A DNA stretch of 64,000 bases from Microtetraspora niveoalba (GTDB lineage Bacteria > Actinomycetota > Actinomycetes > Streptosporangiales > Streptosporangiaceae): contig NZ_BBYM01000012.1 of the NCBI RefSeq assembly GCF_001570405.1, positions 145,560 through 209,559 on the forward strand, given 5' to 3'. Position numbers and translations under genes: made by a program. This document shows positions 28,831-37,162 of this stretch, in pieces; position 1 is the stretch's first letter; each line of letters opens with the position of its first letter. The notes below the pieces were generated by a model. The model searched no databases. It saw only the letters and a program-made list of their open reading frames with translations, and was not told the origin of the DNA.

Positions 28831-29334
28831 TCATTCGTCACAGTCGTCGGTGAAGCACGCCCCGTCGCCGCACACGTTGTCGCTGACCACGTCGAGCAGC
28901 GCGTACAGCGTCGCGACCTCGTCCGGCGTCAGTCCCCGGACCATGCGCCGGTGGACCTCCGTCATGATGCGGAAGACCTCGGGCCGCAGGGCGTCGCCCT
29001 TCGGCGTGGTGCTGACCATGCTGATGCGACGGTTGGAGGGACTGGGGGCGCGGCTGACGAACCCGCTCCGCTCAAGGCGTTGCAGGCTCCTGGTCATCGT
29101 CGAGACGTCGATGCCGAGCAGGGCGGCCAGCTTGTTCTGAGACTGGGGGCCGTGCTCCCACAGGGCCATCAGCACCCGGTCCTGGCCGGGGTAGAGATCG
29201 ATCTCGGCCAGCAGCCCGGCGAGCAGCACCCGATGGCCGAGCGACGCCCTCGCCATCCGGCAGCTCAGCCCGTTGAGATCCTCTTCGTGGTGCCCTGACC
29301 GCGTGGTCGCGTCGTCGATCACCGGCTCCGCCAT
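28831..29334 (-). CDS. MarR-family regulator with Cys-rich tail
   Basis: A 167-residue winged-helix regulator. The DNA-binding helix-turn-helix is SQNKLAALLGIDVSTMTRSL (about residues 65-84), with the wing RRISMVSTTPKGDAL. The tail VCGDGACFTDDCDE (last 14 residues) holds three cysteines, and another is in LSCRMA near the N-terminus; these could sense oxidants or electrophiles. The gene is divergent from an Old Yellow Enzyme-type reductase, a pairing in which the regulator often represses the reductase until an electrophile appears. Operator-like repeats lie in the 105-base gap. Confidence 0.9.
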   Translation of the reverse strand: MAEPVIDDATTRSGHHEEDLNGLSCRMARASLGHRVLLAGLLAEIDLYPGQDRVLMALWEHGPQSQNKLAALLGIDVSTMTRSLQRLERSGFVSRAPSPSNRRISMVSTTPKGDALRPEVFRIMTEVHRRMVRGLTPDEVATLYALLDVVSDNVCGDGACFTDDCDE

Positions 29335-29371
29335 GTCGGCCTCCTCTGGCGATCAGCCTACCTCTTGCAAA

Positions 29372-29426
29372 TTGGCTGGCCAAGATGTAGAAGTACTTCT
29401 TGCGTGCCCAAGTTGGCCGACCAAGA
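29372..29426. promoter_or_regulatory. Operator cluster between MarR and ene-reductase genes
   Basis: Two near-identical sites TTGGC-N3-CCAAGA (29372-29385 and 29413-29426) lie 41 bases apart, about four helical turns, with TTGG-N4-CCAA symmetry. Between them is the perfect palindrome AGAAGTACTTCT (29389-29400). This fits a cooperative MarR-type operator controlling both divergent genes. Confidence 0.7.
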
Positions 29427-29439
29427 ATGGAGTTCTGTC

Positions 29440-30498
29440 ATGCTTTTCACCCAGTACGAACTCGGTGACCTGCTGCTGTCCAACCGTCTCGTCATGGCTC
29501 CCATGACTCGGTCCCGGGCGTACGTGGACGGGATCCCCTCGTCGTTGACCGCTCTCTACTACGCCCAGCGCGCCTCGGCCGGTCTGATCGTCACCGAGGG
29601 GGTCCAGCCCAGCGCGGCCGGCCAGGGATACGTGAACACCCCGGGACTGCACACCGACGAGCAGGTGGCCGGCTGGCGGGAGGTGACCGACGCCGTGCAC
29701 CTGGCGGGCGGCCGGATCTTCGCCCAGCTCATGCACGTCGGCCGGGTCGGCCATCCGGACAACACCGGATCGACGCCCGTCGCCCCCTCCGCCGTACGGG
29801 CCTCCGGGCAGATCCACACGCACGCGGGGCCGCAGGACTATCCGGTGCCGGTGGCGCTGACCACCGCGGAGGCGGAGGCGACCGTACGCGACTTCGCGGA
29901 CGCCGCCCGCCGGGCCGTCGACGCCGGGTTCGACGGGGTGGAGCTGCACGGGGCGAACGGCTATCTCATCCACCAGTTCCTGTCCCAGAACGCCAACCTG
30001 CGCGACGACCGGTACGGCGGCTCGGTGGAGGGCCGGATCCGGTTCGCCGTGGAGGCGGCCGAGGCGGCCGTGGACGCGATCGGCGCGTCCCGGGTCGCCA
30101 TCCGGCTCTCGCCCGGGAACGGCGCCCAGGACCTGGTCGAGGAGGACAGGAGCGAGGTCTACCCGGCCCTGGTCCGCGCCCTCGCCGGGCTCGATCTGGC
30201 CTACCTGCACCTGATGGCGACCCGCGACGACGACCTCGACCGCCGGATCCGCGACCTCTGGCCGAACACCCTCATCGTGAACGACGCCGGGGCGGGCGAC
30301 CCCGACGCCACCGCCTCCCGATGGCTGGGGTGGGGAGCGGACCTCGTCGCGTTCGGCTCGGCGTTCCTGGCCAACCCCGACCTGCCGCTGCGCCTCCGGC
30401 TCGGCGCGCCGCTCAACGACCCCGACTTCGCCACCGCCTTCGGCGGCGACCACCGCGGATACACCGACTATCCGGCCCTGGCCGTCCACCCCGTCTAG
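29440..30498 (+). CDS. Old Yellow Enzyme-family ene-reductase
   Basis: A 352-residue FMN-dependent alkene reductase (NemA-like). OYE barrel segments are NRLVMAPMTRSRAY near the N-terminus, LMHVGRVGHPD, VELHGANGYLIHQFLSQNAN (active-site HGAN), RDDRYGGSVEGRIRF and GADLVAFGSAFLANPDLP. Such enzymes reduce activated double bonds and nitro compounds and help detoxify electrophiles. The ATG at 29440 has GGAG upstream. The divergent MarR regulator and the intervening operator sites suggest substrate-induced expression. Confidence 0.94.
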   Translation: MLFTQYELGDLLLSNRLVMAPMTRSRAYVDGIPSSLTALYYAQRASAGLIVTEGVQPSAAGQGYVNTPGLHTDEQVAGWREVTDAVHLAGGRIFAQLMHVGRVGHPDNTGSTPVAPSAVRASGQIHTHAGPQDYPVPVALTTAEAEATVRDFADAARRAVDAGFDGVELHGANGYLIHQFLSQNANLRDDRYGGSVEGRIRFAVEAAEAAVDAIGASRVAIRLSPGNGAQDLVEEDRSEVYPALVRALAGLDLAYLHLMATRDDDLDRRIRDLWPNTLIVNDAGAGDPDATASRWLGWGADLVAFGSAFLANPDLPLRLRLGAPLNDPDFATAFGGDHRGYTDYPALAVHPV

Positions 30499-30621
30499 CC
30501 CTCGCGGCACCCGCGGCCATCAGCGGCGATCCCCTTTCCACAGGGGCACTCGCGTGGGTCGTGCGCCGGAAGGCCGCCGATAGACTGGGCGTACCGCTCG
30601 CAGCCTTTGGGGGTCCTTCCG

Positions 30622-32169
30622 GTGTCTGAGTTCGACACTGTCCTTGTCGTCGACTTCGGCGCGCAGTACGCGCAGCTGATCGCGCGACGAGTGCGTGAGT
30701 GCCATGTGTACTCCGAGATCGTGCCGTCCACCATGCCGGTCTCGGAGATGATGGCCAGAAAGCCGAAGGCGATCATCCTGTCCGGCGGTCCCTCGTCCGT
30801 GTACGCCGAGGGAGCCCCGGCGGTCCCGGAGGGCCTGTTCGAGACCGGTGTGCCGACGTTCGGCATCTGCTACGGCTTCCAGGCGATGGCCCTGGCGCTC
30901 GGCGGCGAGGTCGCCAGGACCGGCGCCGCCGAGTTCGGCGGCACCGTGCTCAACGTCGTCCGGGAGGGCGAGCTCTTCGCCGGCCTCCCGCCGGTCCAGC
31001 AGGTCTGGATGTCGCACGGCGACTCCGTGGTGGCCGCCCCTGCCGGGTTCGCGGTGACCGCCTCGACCGCCGACACCCCGGTCGCCGGCTTCGAGCACCC
31101 CGAGCGCGGCTTCTACGGCGTGCAGTTCCACCCCGAGGTGCTCCACTCCGAGCACGGCCAGGCCGTCATGAAGCACTTCCTGGACGCGGCCGGCTGCCGC
31201 CCCTCCTGGACGATGCTCAACATCGTGGACGACGCCGTCGCGGCGGTGCGCGAGCAGGTGGGCGACGGCCGGGCGATCTGCGCGCTGTCCGGCGGGGTGG
31301 ACTCGGCGGTCGCCGCCGCGATCGTGCAGCGGGCCATCGGCGACCGGCTCACCTGCGTGTTCGTCGACCACGGCCTGCTGCGCAAGGGCGAGGCCGAGCA
31401 GGTCGAGCGCGACTTCGTCGAGGCGACCGGCGTCAAGCTGCGGGTGGTGGACGCTGAGGAGCGGTTCCTCAAGGCACTGTCCGGGGTGGTCGACCCCGAG
31501 GAGAAGCGCAAGATCATCGGCCGGGAGTTCATCCGGGTCTTCGAGGACGAGCAGCGTGCGATCCTCGCCGACGGGCCGGTCGACTTCCTGGTCCAGGGCA
31601 CGCTCTACCCGGACGTCGTCGAGTCCGGCGGCGGCACCGGCACGGCCAACATCAAGTCCCACCACAACGTGGGCGGCCTGCCCGAGGACCTGCGGTTCGA
31701 CCTCGTCGAGCCGCTGCGGACGCTGTTCAAGGACGAGGTCAGGCGGGCCGGCGAGGAGCTCGGCCTGCCCGCCGCGATGGTGTGGCGGCAGCCGTTCCCC
31801 GGCCCCGGGCTGGGCATCCGGATCATCGGCGAGGTGACCCGCGAGCGGCTCGACATCCTGCGCGAGGCGGACGCGATCGCCCGCGAGGAGCTGTCGCGGG
31901 CCGGGCTCGACCGCGAGATCTGGCAGTGCCCGGTCGTGCTGCTCGCCGACGTCCGCTCGGTCGGCGTCCAGGGCGACGGCCGCACCTACGGCCACCCCGT
32001 GGTGCTCAGGCCGGTCACGTCCGAGGACGCGATGACCGCCGACTGGGCCCGCGTGCCGTACGACGTGCTCGCCCGGATCTCCACCCGCATCACGAACGAG
32101 GTGCGCGAGGTCAACCGGGTGGTCGTCGACGTCACCAGCAAGCCCCCGGGCACCATCGAGTGGGAGTGA
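30622..32169 (+). CDS. guaA: GMP synthase, glutamine-hydrolysing
   Basis: A 515-residue two-domain enzyme converting XMP to GMP with ATP and glutamine. The class I glutamine amidotransferase domain starts [18 protein letters not shown] and has the nucleophile in [12 protein letters not shown] and the HPE triad in [12 protein letters not shown]. The synthetase domain has the PP-loop [13 protein letters not shown] and the C-terminal dimerisation part ([30 protein letters not shown]). The GTG at 30622 is chosen; a TTG at 30607 is possible but less like homologues. guaB and guaB3 are upstream in the same window but not in the same operon. Confidence 0.96.
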   Translation: MSEFDTVLVVDFGAQYAQLIARRVRECHVYSEIVPSTMPVSEMMARKPKAIILSGGPSSVYAEGAPAVPEGLFETGVPTFGICYGFQAMALALGGEVARTGAAEFGGTVLNVVREGELFAGLPPVQQVWMSHGDSVVAAPAGFAVTASTADTPVAGFEHPERGFYGVQFHPEVLHSEHGQAVMKHFLDAAGCRPSWTMLNIVDDAVAAVREQVGDGRAICALSGGVDSAVAAAIVQRAIGDRLTCVFVDHGLLRKGEAEQVERDFVEATGVKLRVVDAEERFLKALSGVVDPEEKRKIIGREFIRVFEDEQRAILADGPVDFLVQGTLYPDVVESGGGTGTANIKSHHNVGGLPEDLRFDLVEPLRTLFKDEVRRAGEELGLPAAMVWRQPFPGPGLGIRIIGEVTRERLDILREADAIAREELSRAGLDREIWQCPVVLLADVRSVGVQGDGRTYGHPVVLRPVTSEDAMTADWARVPYDVLARISTRITNEVREVNRVVVDVTSKPPGTIEWE

Positions 32170-32345
32170 CCCCCGCGCCCGCGGGGAACCCCGGCGGTCC
32201 ATGACGGCCGCCGGGCCCGGGAGTCCGCGGACCCGCAGCCCGGGCTCCCACTCCACAACCGATCATCCGAGCCGCGCCGGGCGCGCGGCACGAGACGGAA
32301 CCGCCGTCCCGTGCCACGCCCCGGCGCGACGCGTCTCCGGAGAAA

Positions 32346-32420
32346 GTGTCTCCGCAGGCAGTGTCTCCGCAGGCAGTGTCTCCGGAGGCAGTGTCTCCGG
32401 AGGCAGTGTCTCCGGAGGCA
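32346..32420 (+). repeat. Five tandem 15-bp repeats after guaA
   Basis: Five tandem copies of GTGTCTCCGSAGGCA (two with C and three with G at the variable base) end nine bases before the deacetylase stop. The array is non-coding, between convergent guaA and the deacetylase. The G variants contain the symmetric hexamer CTCCGGAG, so they could also form small hairpins. Confidence 0.88.
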
Positions 32421-32429
32421 GAGGCGGGG

Positions 32430-33191
32430 TCAGTCGCCGCTCAGGGGGAGCTGCTCGGGATAGCTCTCTCCCGGGACCAGCTCCTGGCCTTCGAGCAGCT
32501 TGGAGACCGTCACGAACGAGTAGCCCTCGGCGGCCAGCTCCTCGAGCACCGCGGGCAGGGACTCGATGGTCTGCTTGACGGTCTCGTGCATCAGCACGAC
32601 CTCGTCCTGGTCGGCGATGTCCAGCGCCCGGCCGGTCAGGAACTCGACATCGCGATAGTCCTTGATGTAGTCCTGCGTGGACACCGTGCCCGGGATCTGG
32701 AGCAGGCCGAACTTCGCGATGACCGTGCGGACGCCGTCGTTGATCAGCCCGCCGGGCGCCCGGAAGAGCACCGGCGTCTTGCCGGTGGTCTTCTTGATGA
32801 TGTCCTGACCCTTCTTCACCTCGGAGTAAATGGCCTTGTACTCGAGGTCCGTCAGGTACTTGTGACTCCAGCTGTGGTTGCCGACCTCGTGGCCGCCCTT
32901 GACGATGTTCATCGTCAGCTTCGGGTGCTTCTGCACCCGGTTGCCGATCAGGAAGAACGTCGCCTTCGCCTTGTATTTCTTCAGCACCTTCAACAGGTCG
33001 TTCGTGTATTCGGCCGGGCCGTCGTCGAAGGTGAGCGCGATGCATTTGTGCGTCACGCAGTACGGCTCCGCGGCACGCTGCTTGGCGGCCGTGGAGGGCG
33101 CCTGAACCTGGGCCTGGGCGGGTGCGGTGAGGGTGGCCGACAGGGTAAGCGCGCATATGGCGGTTAGAGGGACTAAACGCTGCAATGCCAT
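32430..33191 (-). CDS. Secreted polysaccharide deacetylase
   Basis: A 253-residue NodB-homology (carbohydrate esterase 4) enzyme. The N-terminal signal peptide (about residues 1-27) ends APAQAQ. Motifs: ALTFDDGPAEYTND with the catalytic Asp pair, the metal-binding NHSWSH, the RAPGG motif and the C-terminal VVLMHETVKQT. CE4 enzymes remove N-acetyl groups from chitin, peptidoglycan or other GlcNAc polymers. The ATG at 33191 is preceded by GAGGAG. It is adjacent to, and divergent from, the surface-glycopolymer locus, so action on that polymer or on peptidoglycan is plausible but unproven. Confidence 0.92.
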   Translation of the reverse strand: MALQRLVPLTAICALTLSATLTAPAQAQVQAPSTAAKQRAAEPYCVTHKCIALTFDDGPAEYTNDLLKVLKKYKAKATFFLIGNRVQKHPKLTMNIVKGGHEVGNHSWSHKYLTDLEYKAIYSEVKKGQDIIKKTTGKTPVLFRAPGGLINDGVRTVIAKFGLLQIPGTVSTQDYIKDYRDVEFLTGRALDIADQDEVVLMHETVKQTIESLPAVLEELAAEGYSFVTVSKLLEGQELVPGESYPEQLPLSGD

Positions 33192-33488
33192 GGTGGTGCT
33201 CCTCGGGGGTTTGTAAGGCGGCATCGTAACGTGTCCGCCTGGTAATCCCCTTGAAGGGGACTGAACGCCCAGGCGGCGGCATCCCGGAAGAACCCCGGAT
33301 GACCTGCGAGAACTCGCCTCTTTCCGGCCCTGGTCGTGAATGCCGTCCGGAACACCCTCCGTCGCGTATCCGCCGTCTCCAGTGGCGGTAAATGTTGCCC
33401 CAAGGATGGGGGTGCCGGGGGTGCCCTTCGCGATGCTGGCTCGGCGTCAGAACGACGAAAAGTGACACTCCCGGAGGTGGTGGGCACC

Positions 33489-35360
33489 ATGAGCGCGACC
33501 TGGGGAGGCTGCGCCGGGTTCGGTTCCCACCCGGCTTTGCTCGACCGCGTGTGCGACGACTTCGCCGGGCAGTGGACCGTCCTGGACGGCGCCGACCCCG
33601 GACAGCCCCTGCCCGGTGAGGCGGTCGAGCGCGCCGTCATCGCGGCCAGGACCCCGGCCGACCTGCGGCGGCTCGTGCCGTTCGGCGCGCTGGTCCCGGA
33701 CGCGGCGCAGGTGTGCGTCGTCATCGCGGAGGCGCCGCCGTGGGCCGCCCAGCCGCTCCCCGTCGCGGGCCAGAGCGCTGCATGGCACCTCCTGGCGGAC
33801 ATGCGGATCCTGCGGCGCAGGCGGGGCTGGCGGATCGAGGCGACGTTCTCCGCGCCGGTGCCCGGGGGCGAGATCCTCGCCCACATCCTGTACGGCCTGC
33901 TCGGGGGGCGCCGGCACCTGGCCCAGCCGGTGGTCGGCCTGGCGGGCGAGGGCGCCTTCGGGTGGCGGCCCGGCGACCCGAACGTGACCCTGACCGGCGT
34001 GGACGGGCCGGTCGTGGCGCGGCGGGACGCCCCCGGCTGCGACCTGGTGCTCCGGGTCGTGGACCGTACGGACCGGCCGTGGCCGGACGGGCGCATCCCG
34101 GTCGTGGAGCGGGCGCCGCTGACGGCCGTCCCCGACGGTCCGGCGTACCCCGACCTGCTGCCGCCGGTGGACGAGACCGTGGTCAACCCCATCGGCTTCC
34201 GCCAGAACGCCAGGGGACCGGTGGCCACGCTGACCCGCAGGGCCGGCGGCTACTCGATCACCAGCGGGCTGGACGAGCTGGTCCGGCTCTCCCCGTCCGG
34301 GGAGCTGACGGACGTCGACGTGGCCCGGCTCCGCGACGCCGTCGGCGTCGCGGTCCGGGAACCGGACCCGTCCGGCCTGGTCCGGGCGCGGATCGTCACC
34401 GGGCTCGCCGCCGCCGGCATCCCCGTGCTCATGGACGGCGACGGGATCGGGGACCCGGCCCTCGGCGCGGAGTTGTCCGACGCGCTCGCGACCGTGGACG
34501 AGGACCAGCTCGCGTCCGAGCTGCGGCGCGAGGAGATCAGCGTACGGCTTCGCCGGGCCGCGCTCCGGACGCACGGCGCGATCCCGCGCTGGCGGAACAT
34601 CGCCGTCTCGGCCGGGCTGGCGCTGCCCCACGAGCCGCCCGTCTCCGTCCTGCTGTGCACGTGCCGCAAGGACATGGTCCCGTTCGCCCTGGAGCAGATG
34701 GAACGGCAGCGCGGTGTACGCGCCGAGGTCATCCTGGGCCTGCACGGGTTCTCCGCCAGGGAGGCGGGAGTCCAGGGGGCGATCGCCGACTCGTCGCTGC
34801 GGATCACGGTCGTCGAGGCGGCGGCCGGCGTGCCGTTCGGAGAACTGCTGAACCGCATGGCCGCCGTCGCGTCCGGGTCGTTCCTCGCCAGGGTGGACGA
34901 CGACGACTGGTACGGCCCCGACCACCTCGCCGACCTCCTGCTCGCCCAGCGGTACTCGGGGGCCGAGCTGGTGGGGGCGGCGGCCGAGTTCGTCTACCTG
35001 GAGCCGATCAACACCACCGTCCGCCGCCGGCTCGGCACCGAGCGGTTCACGTCCCTCGTCGCGGGCGCGACCATGCTCGTCACCCGCGAGATGTTCGAGA
35101 CCGTCGGCGGTTTCCGTCCGATCGGGACGACGGTGGATGGCCAGCTCCTGGAGTCCGTGGAGGCCGCCGGAGGGCGGATCTACCGCACTCACGGCCTCAA
35201 CTACGTCCTGCGCCGGCGCCACTCCCGGGCGCACACCTGGAGACACCCCGTCCAGGCGTTCCTCAAGTCGTACCAGGAGCAGTGGCGCGGGCTCCATTTC
35301 AACCATCTGATGGAAAGCGCTTCGACGCCCCATGTGGGCTACTGGAGGCAGGAACCGTGA
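33489..35360 (+). CDS. GT2 glycosyltransferase with large novel N-terminal domain
   Basis: A 623-residue protein. Residues up to about 380 form a region I cannot place, with no recognisable motif. From about residue 384 a GT2 (GT-A fold) domain begins: VSVLLCTCRKDMVPFALEQM, then the nucleotide-sugar/metal motif ARVDDDDWYGPDHLAD (about residue 470) and GATMLVTREMFETVGGFRP. The catalytic role should be sugar transfer in a surface-polymer pathway. The ATG at 33489 has GGAGG about 11 bases upstream. It overlaps the next glycosyltransferase by four bases (GTGA), so they are translationally coupled. Confidence 0.82.
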   Translation: MSATWGGCAGFGSHPALLDRVCDDFAGQWTVLDGADPGQPLPGEAVERAVIAARTPADLRRLVPFGALVPDAAQVCVVIAEAPPWAAQPLPVAGQSAAWHLLADMRILRRRRGWRIEATFSAPVPGGEILAHILYGLLGGRRHLAQPVVGLAGEGAFGWRPGDPNVTLTGVDGPVVARRDAPGCDLVLRVVDRTDRPWPDGRIPVVERAPLTAVPDGPAYPDLLPPVDETVVNPIGFRQNARGPVATLTRRAGGYSITSGLDELVRLSPSGELTDVDVARLRDAVGVAVREPDPSGLVRARIVTGLAAAGIPVLMDGDGIGDPALGAELSDALATVDEDQLASELRREEISVRLRRAALRTHGAIPRWRNIAVSAGLALPHEPPVSVLLCTCRKDMVPFALEQMERQRGVRAEVILGLHGFSAREAGVQGAIADSSLRITVVEAAAGVPFGELLNRMAAVASGSFLARVDDDDWYGPDHLADLLLAQRYSGAELVGAAAEFVYLEPINTTVRRRLGTERFTSLVAGATMLVTREMFETVGGFRPIGTTVDGQLLESVEAAGGRIYRTHGLNYVLRRRHSRAHTWRHPVQAFLKSYQEQWRGLHFNHLMESASTPHVGYWRQEP

Positions 35361-37027
35361 CATCCCCGACCCGGCAGCCGCGCATCCCGGCCAACGACCA
35401 CGGCGTCCTCGGCGGCGTTCCCGAACTGGGCGAGTGGACGCCCCACCTCTCCGTGAGCGTGGTGGTCCCGACCGGCGGCGCCGGTGACACCCTTCCCCTG
35501 ACCCTGGCCGCCCTGGCCGCCCAGACCTACCCCCGCCACCTGCTCGACGTGATCGTCGTGGACGACGGGGAGCGGCCGACGGCCCGGCTCCCCGAGATCC
35601 GGCCCGAGCGCACCCGCCTCGTACGGCCCGAGGCCGGGCGGTGGGGCAAGCCGCACGCCTGCAACGTGGGCGCGGCCGCCGCCGAGGGCGACGTCATCCA
35701 CTGGCTGGACGACGACGTCGTGCCCTTCCCCGAGCACGTCGAGGCGCACATGCGCTGGCACCATCTCGCCCGCTACCTCGTCGTGCTCGGCCATCTGCGG
35801 ACCGTGGAGTGGGAGCCGGGCGAGCTGTCGGCGAGCGAGGTCCTCGCCGCCGCCGAGGCGGGGGCGGTGGCCAAGCTGTTCCACGAGGAGGACAGCAGCC
35901 CGCAGTGGACGGAGAAACGCTGGAACCGTACCGACGATCTGCGGACCGCCGGGGCGGACGCGTTCGCGGTCCACGTGGGCGCCGCCGCGTCGCTGCCCGC
36001 GGAGCTGTTCCGTGCGGCCGGCGGCATGGACGAGTCGTTGCCGCTCGGCGAGGACACCGAGCTGGGCTACCGCCTCGCCCAGGCCGGCGCGGTCTTCGTC
36101 CCCGATCGGGCCGCCCGCGCGTGGCGCCTCGGCGGCTCCGCGGTCATGCGCCGCGAGCAGGAGGTGAAGCGGCACAACCGGCCGTACCTCGGAGAGCGTG
36201 TGCCGAGCTTCCGCTGGTTGCGCGCGACCCCGGGGCGCGGATACCGGGTGCCGTACGTCGAGGCGGTCGTGGACGCCCGGGGCGCGTCGCTCGAAGAAGT
36301 CAGGGCCACGGTCGACGGCCTGCTGGCGAGCTGGACCCCGGACGTGTCCGTACGGATCACCGGGCCGTGGAGCGGGCTCGGCGAGGCCCGCCGCGCGCCC
36401 CTGGACGACCCGGACCTGGACCTGCGCCTGATCAGGGCGCTGTACGAGGCGGATGCCCGGGTGACGCTCGCCGACGACCTGCCCGAGTCCTGCTTCCCGA
36501 CGCCGTTCCGGTTCCACTGCCCGGCGGGGTGGGTGCCCGGGCAGGACGCGCTGGGCCGCCTGGTCGCCTTCGCCGACCGGAACACCCTGGGGGTGCTCTC
36601 GCTCGCCCTCGACGAAGGGGACGACGTCGTCCGCGCCCGCCTGGAGCGTACGGCGGCGCTGAGCAGGGCGCGCCTGGTGGCCGAGCCGGGAGAGGACCTC
36701 GACGACGTGGTCCACGAGGTGTACGGCACGCTCTGGGACGTCGGCGAGAAGTGGGGCGTCGTGCGGGCGGAGGCGGCCACCACGATCAGCCCGCAACGGC
36801 TGCAGGCCGAGCTGGAGAAGTGCCGGGCCAGGTCGCTGGTGCTGCAGGACCGGGCCAACCGGTGGCGCAGGCAGGCGACGCGGGGGCAGGCGACGCGGCG
36901 GCGGTGGCGGAACGCGAGCCGTCGCGTCACACGGTTCCTCGCACGGCGGGTCGCGCGGCCGGTGATGCGCCGGGTCGCCCGTCCGGTCGCGCTGCCGTGG
37001 GCCGCGGCGGGACGGGGCCGCGCATGA
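35357..37027 (+). CDS. GT2 glycosyltransferase
   Basis: A 556-residue glycosyltransferase. The GT2 domain spans about residues 28-300: VSVVVPTGGAGDTLPL, DVIVVDDGERP, the DxD-type HWLDDDVVPFPEHVEAHM (about residue 118) and the acidic GEDTELGYRLAQAG (about residue 230). The region after residue 300 is of unknown fold, and the C-terminus (from about residue 480) is Arg-rich and helical, possibly for membrane association. The GTG start at 35357 overlaps the preceding stop. A 35-codon frame overlaps its own stop by four bases. Confidence 0.88.
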   Translation: MTSPTRQPRIPANDHGVLGGVPELGEWTPHLSVSVVVPTGGAGDTLPLTLAALAAQTYPRHLLDVIVVDDGERPTARLPEIRPERTRLVRPEAGRWGKPHACNVGAAAAEGDVIHWLDDDVVPFPEHVEAHMRWHHLARYLVVLGHLRTVEWEPGELSASEVLAAAEAGAVAKLFHEEDSSPQWTEKRWNRTDDLRTAGADAFAVHVGAAASLPAELFRAAGGMDESLPLGEDTELGYRLAQAGAVFVPDRAARAWRLGGSAVMRREQEVKRHNRPYLGERVPSFRWLRATPGRGYRVPYVEAVVDARGASLEEVRATVDGLLASWTPDVSVRITGPWSGLGEARRAPLDDPDLDLRLIRALYEADARVTLADDLPESCFPTPFRFHCPAGWVPGQDALGRLVAFADRNTLGVLSLALDEGDDVVRARLERTAALSRARLVAEPGEDLDDVVHEVYGTLWDVGEKWGVVRAEAATTISPQRLQAELEKCRARSLVLQDRANRWRRQATRGQATRRRWRNASRRVTRFLARRVARPVMRRVARPVALPWAAAGRGRA

Positions 37028-37131
37028 CCGCGCCGGTCCTGCTGCCGGTCCTGCTGCCGGTCACGACGGGACGGGAGCCGGTCCTGCGGCGGCTCGGCGC
37101 CGCCCTGCTCAGGAGGGCACGCCTCCAGTGA
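37024..37131 (+). CDS. Possible 35-residue coupled small protein
   Basis: A short frame that begins at ATG 37024, overlapping the previous stop as ATGA, and ends at 37131, 31 bases before the next glycosyltransferase. It encodes a Leu/Pro/Val-rich N-terminus and an Arg-rich C-terminus, an amphipathic or membrane-associated look. There is no recognisable family. The coupling geometry is the only positive sign; it may instead be non-coding leader for the next gene. Confidence 0.25.
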   Translation: MTAPVLLPVLLPVTTGREPVLRRLGAALLRRARLQ

Positions 37132-37162
37132 GCGACTCCCGACGACCTCGAAGGACCCGTCC

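Noticed and set aside
32263..33468. Minus-strand frame ending in repeated LPPET/LPAET
   Set aside because: It is a shadow of the deacetylase, and the repeat falls in the non-coding 15-bp array. LPxT-like peptides here are an accident, not a sortase signal.
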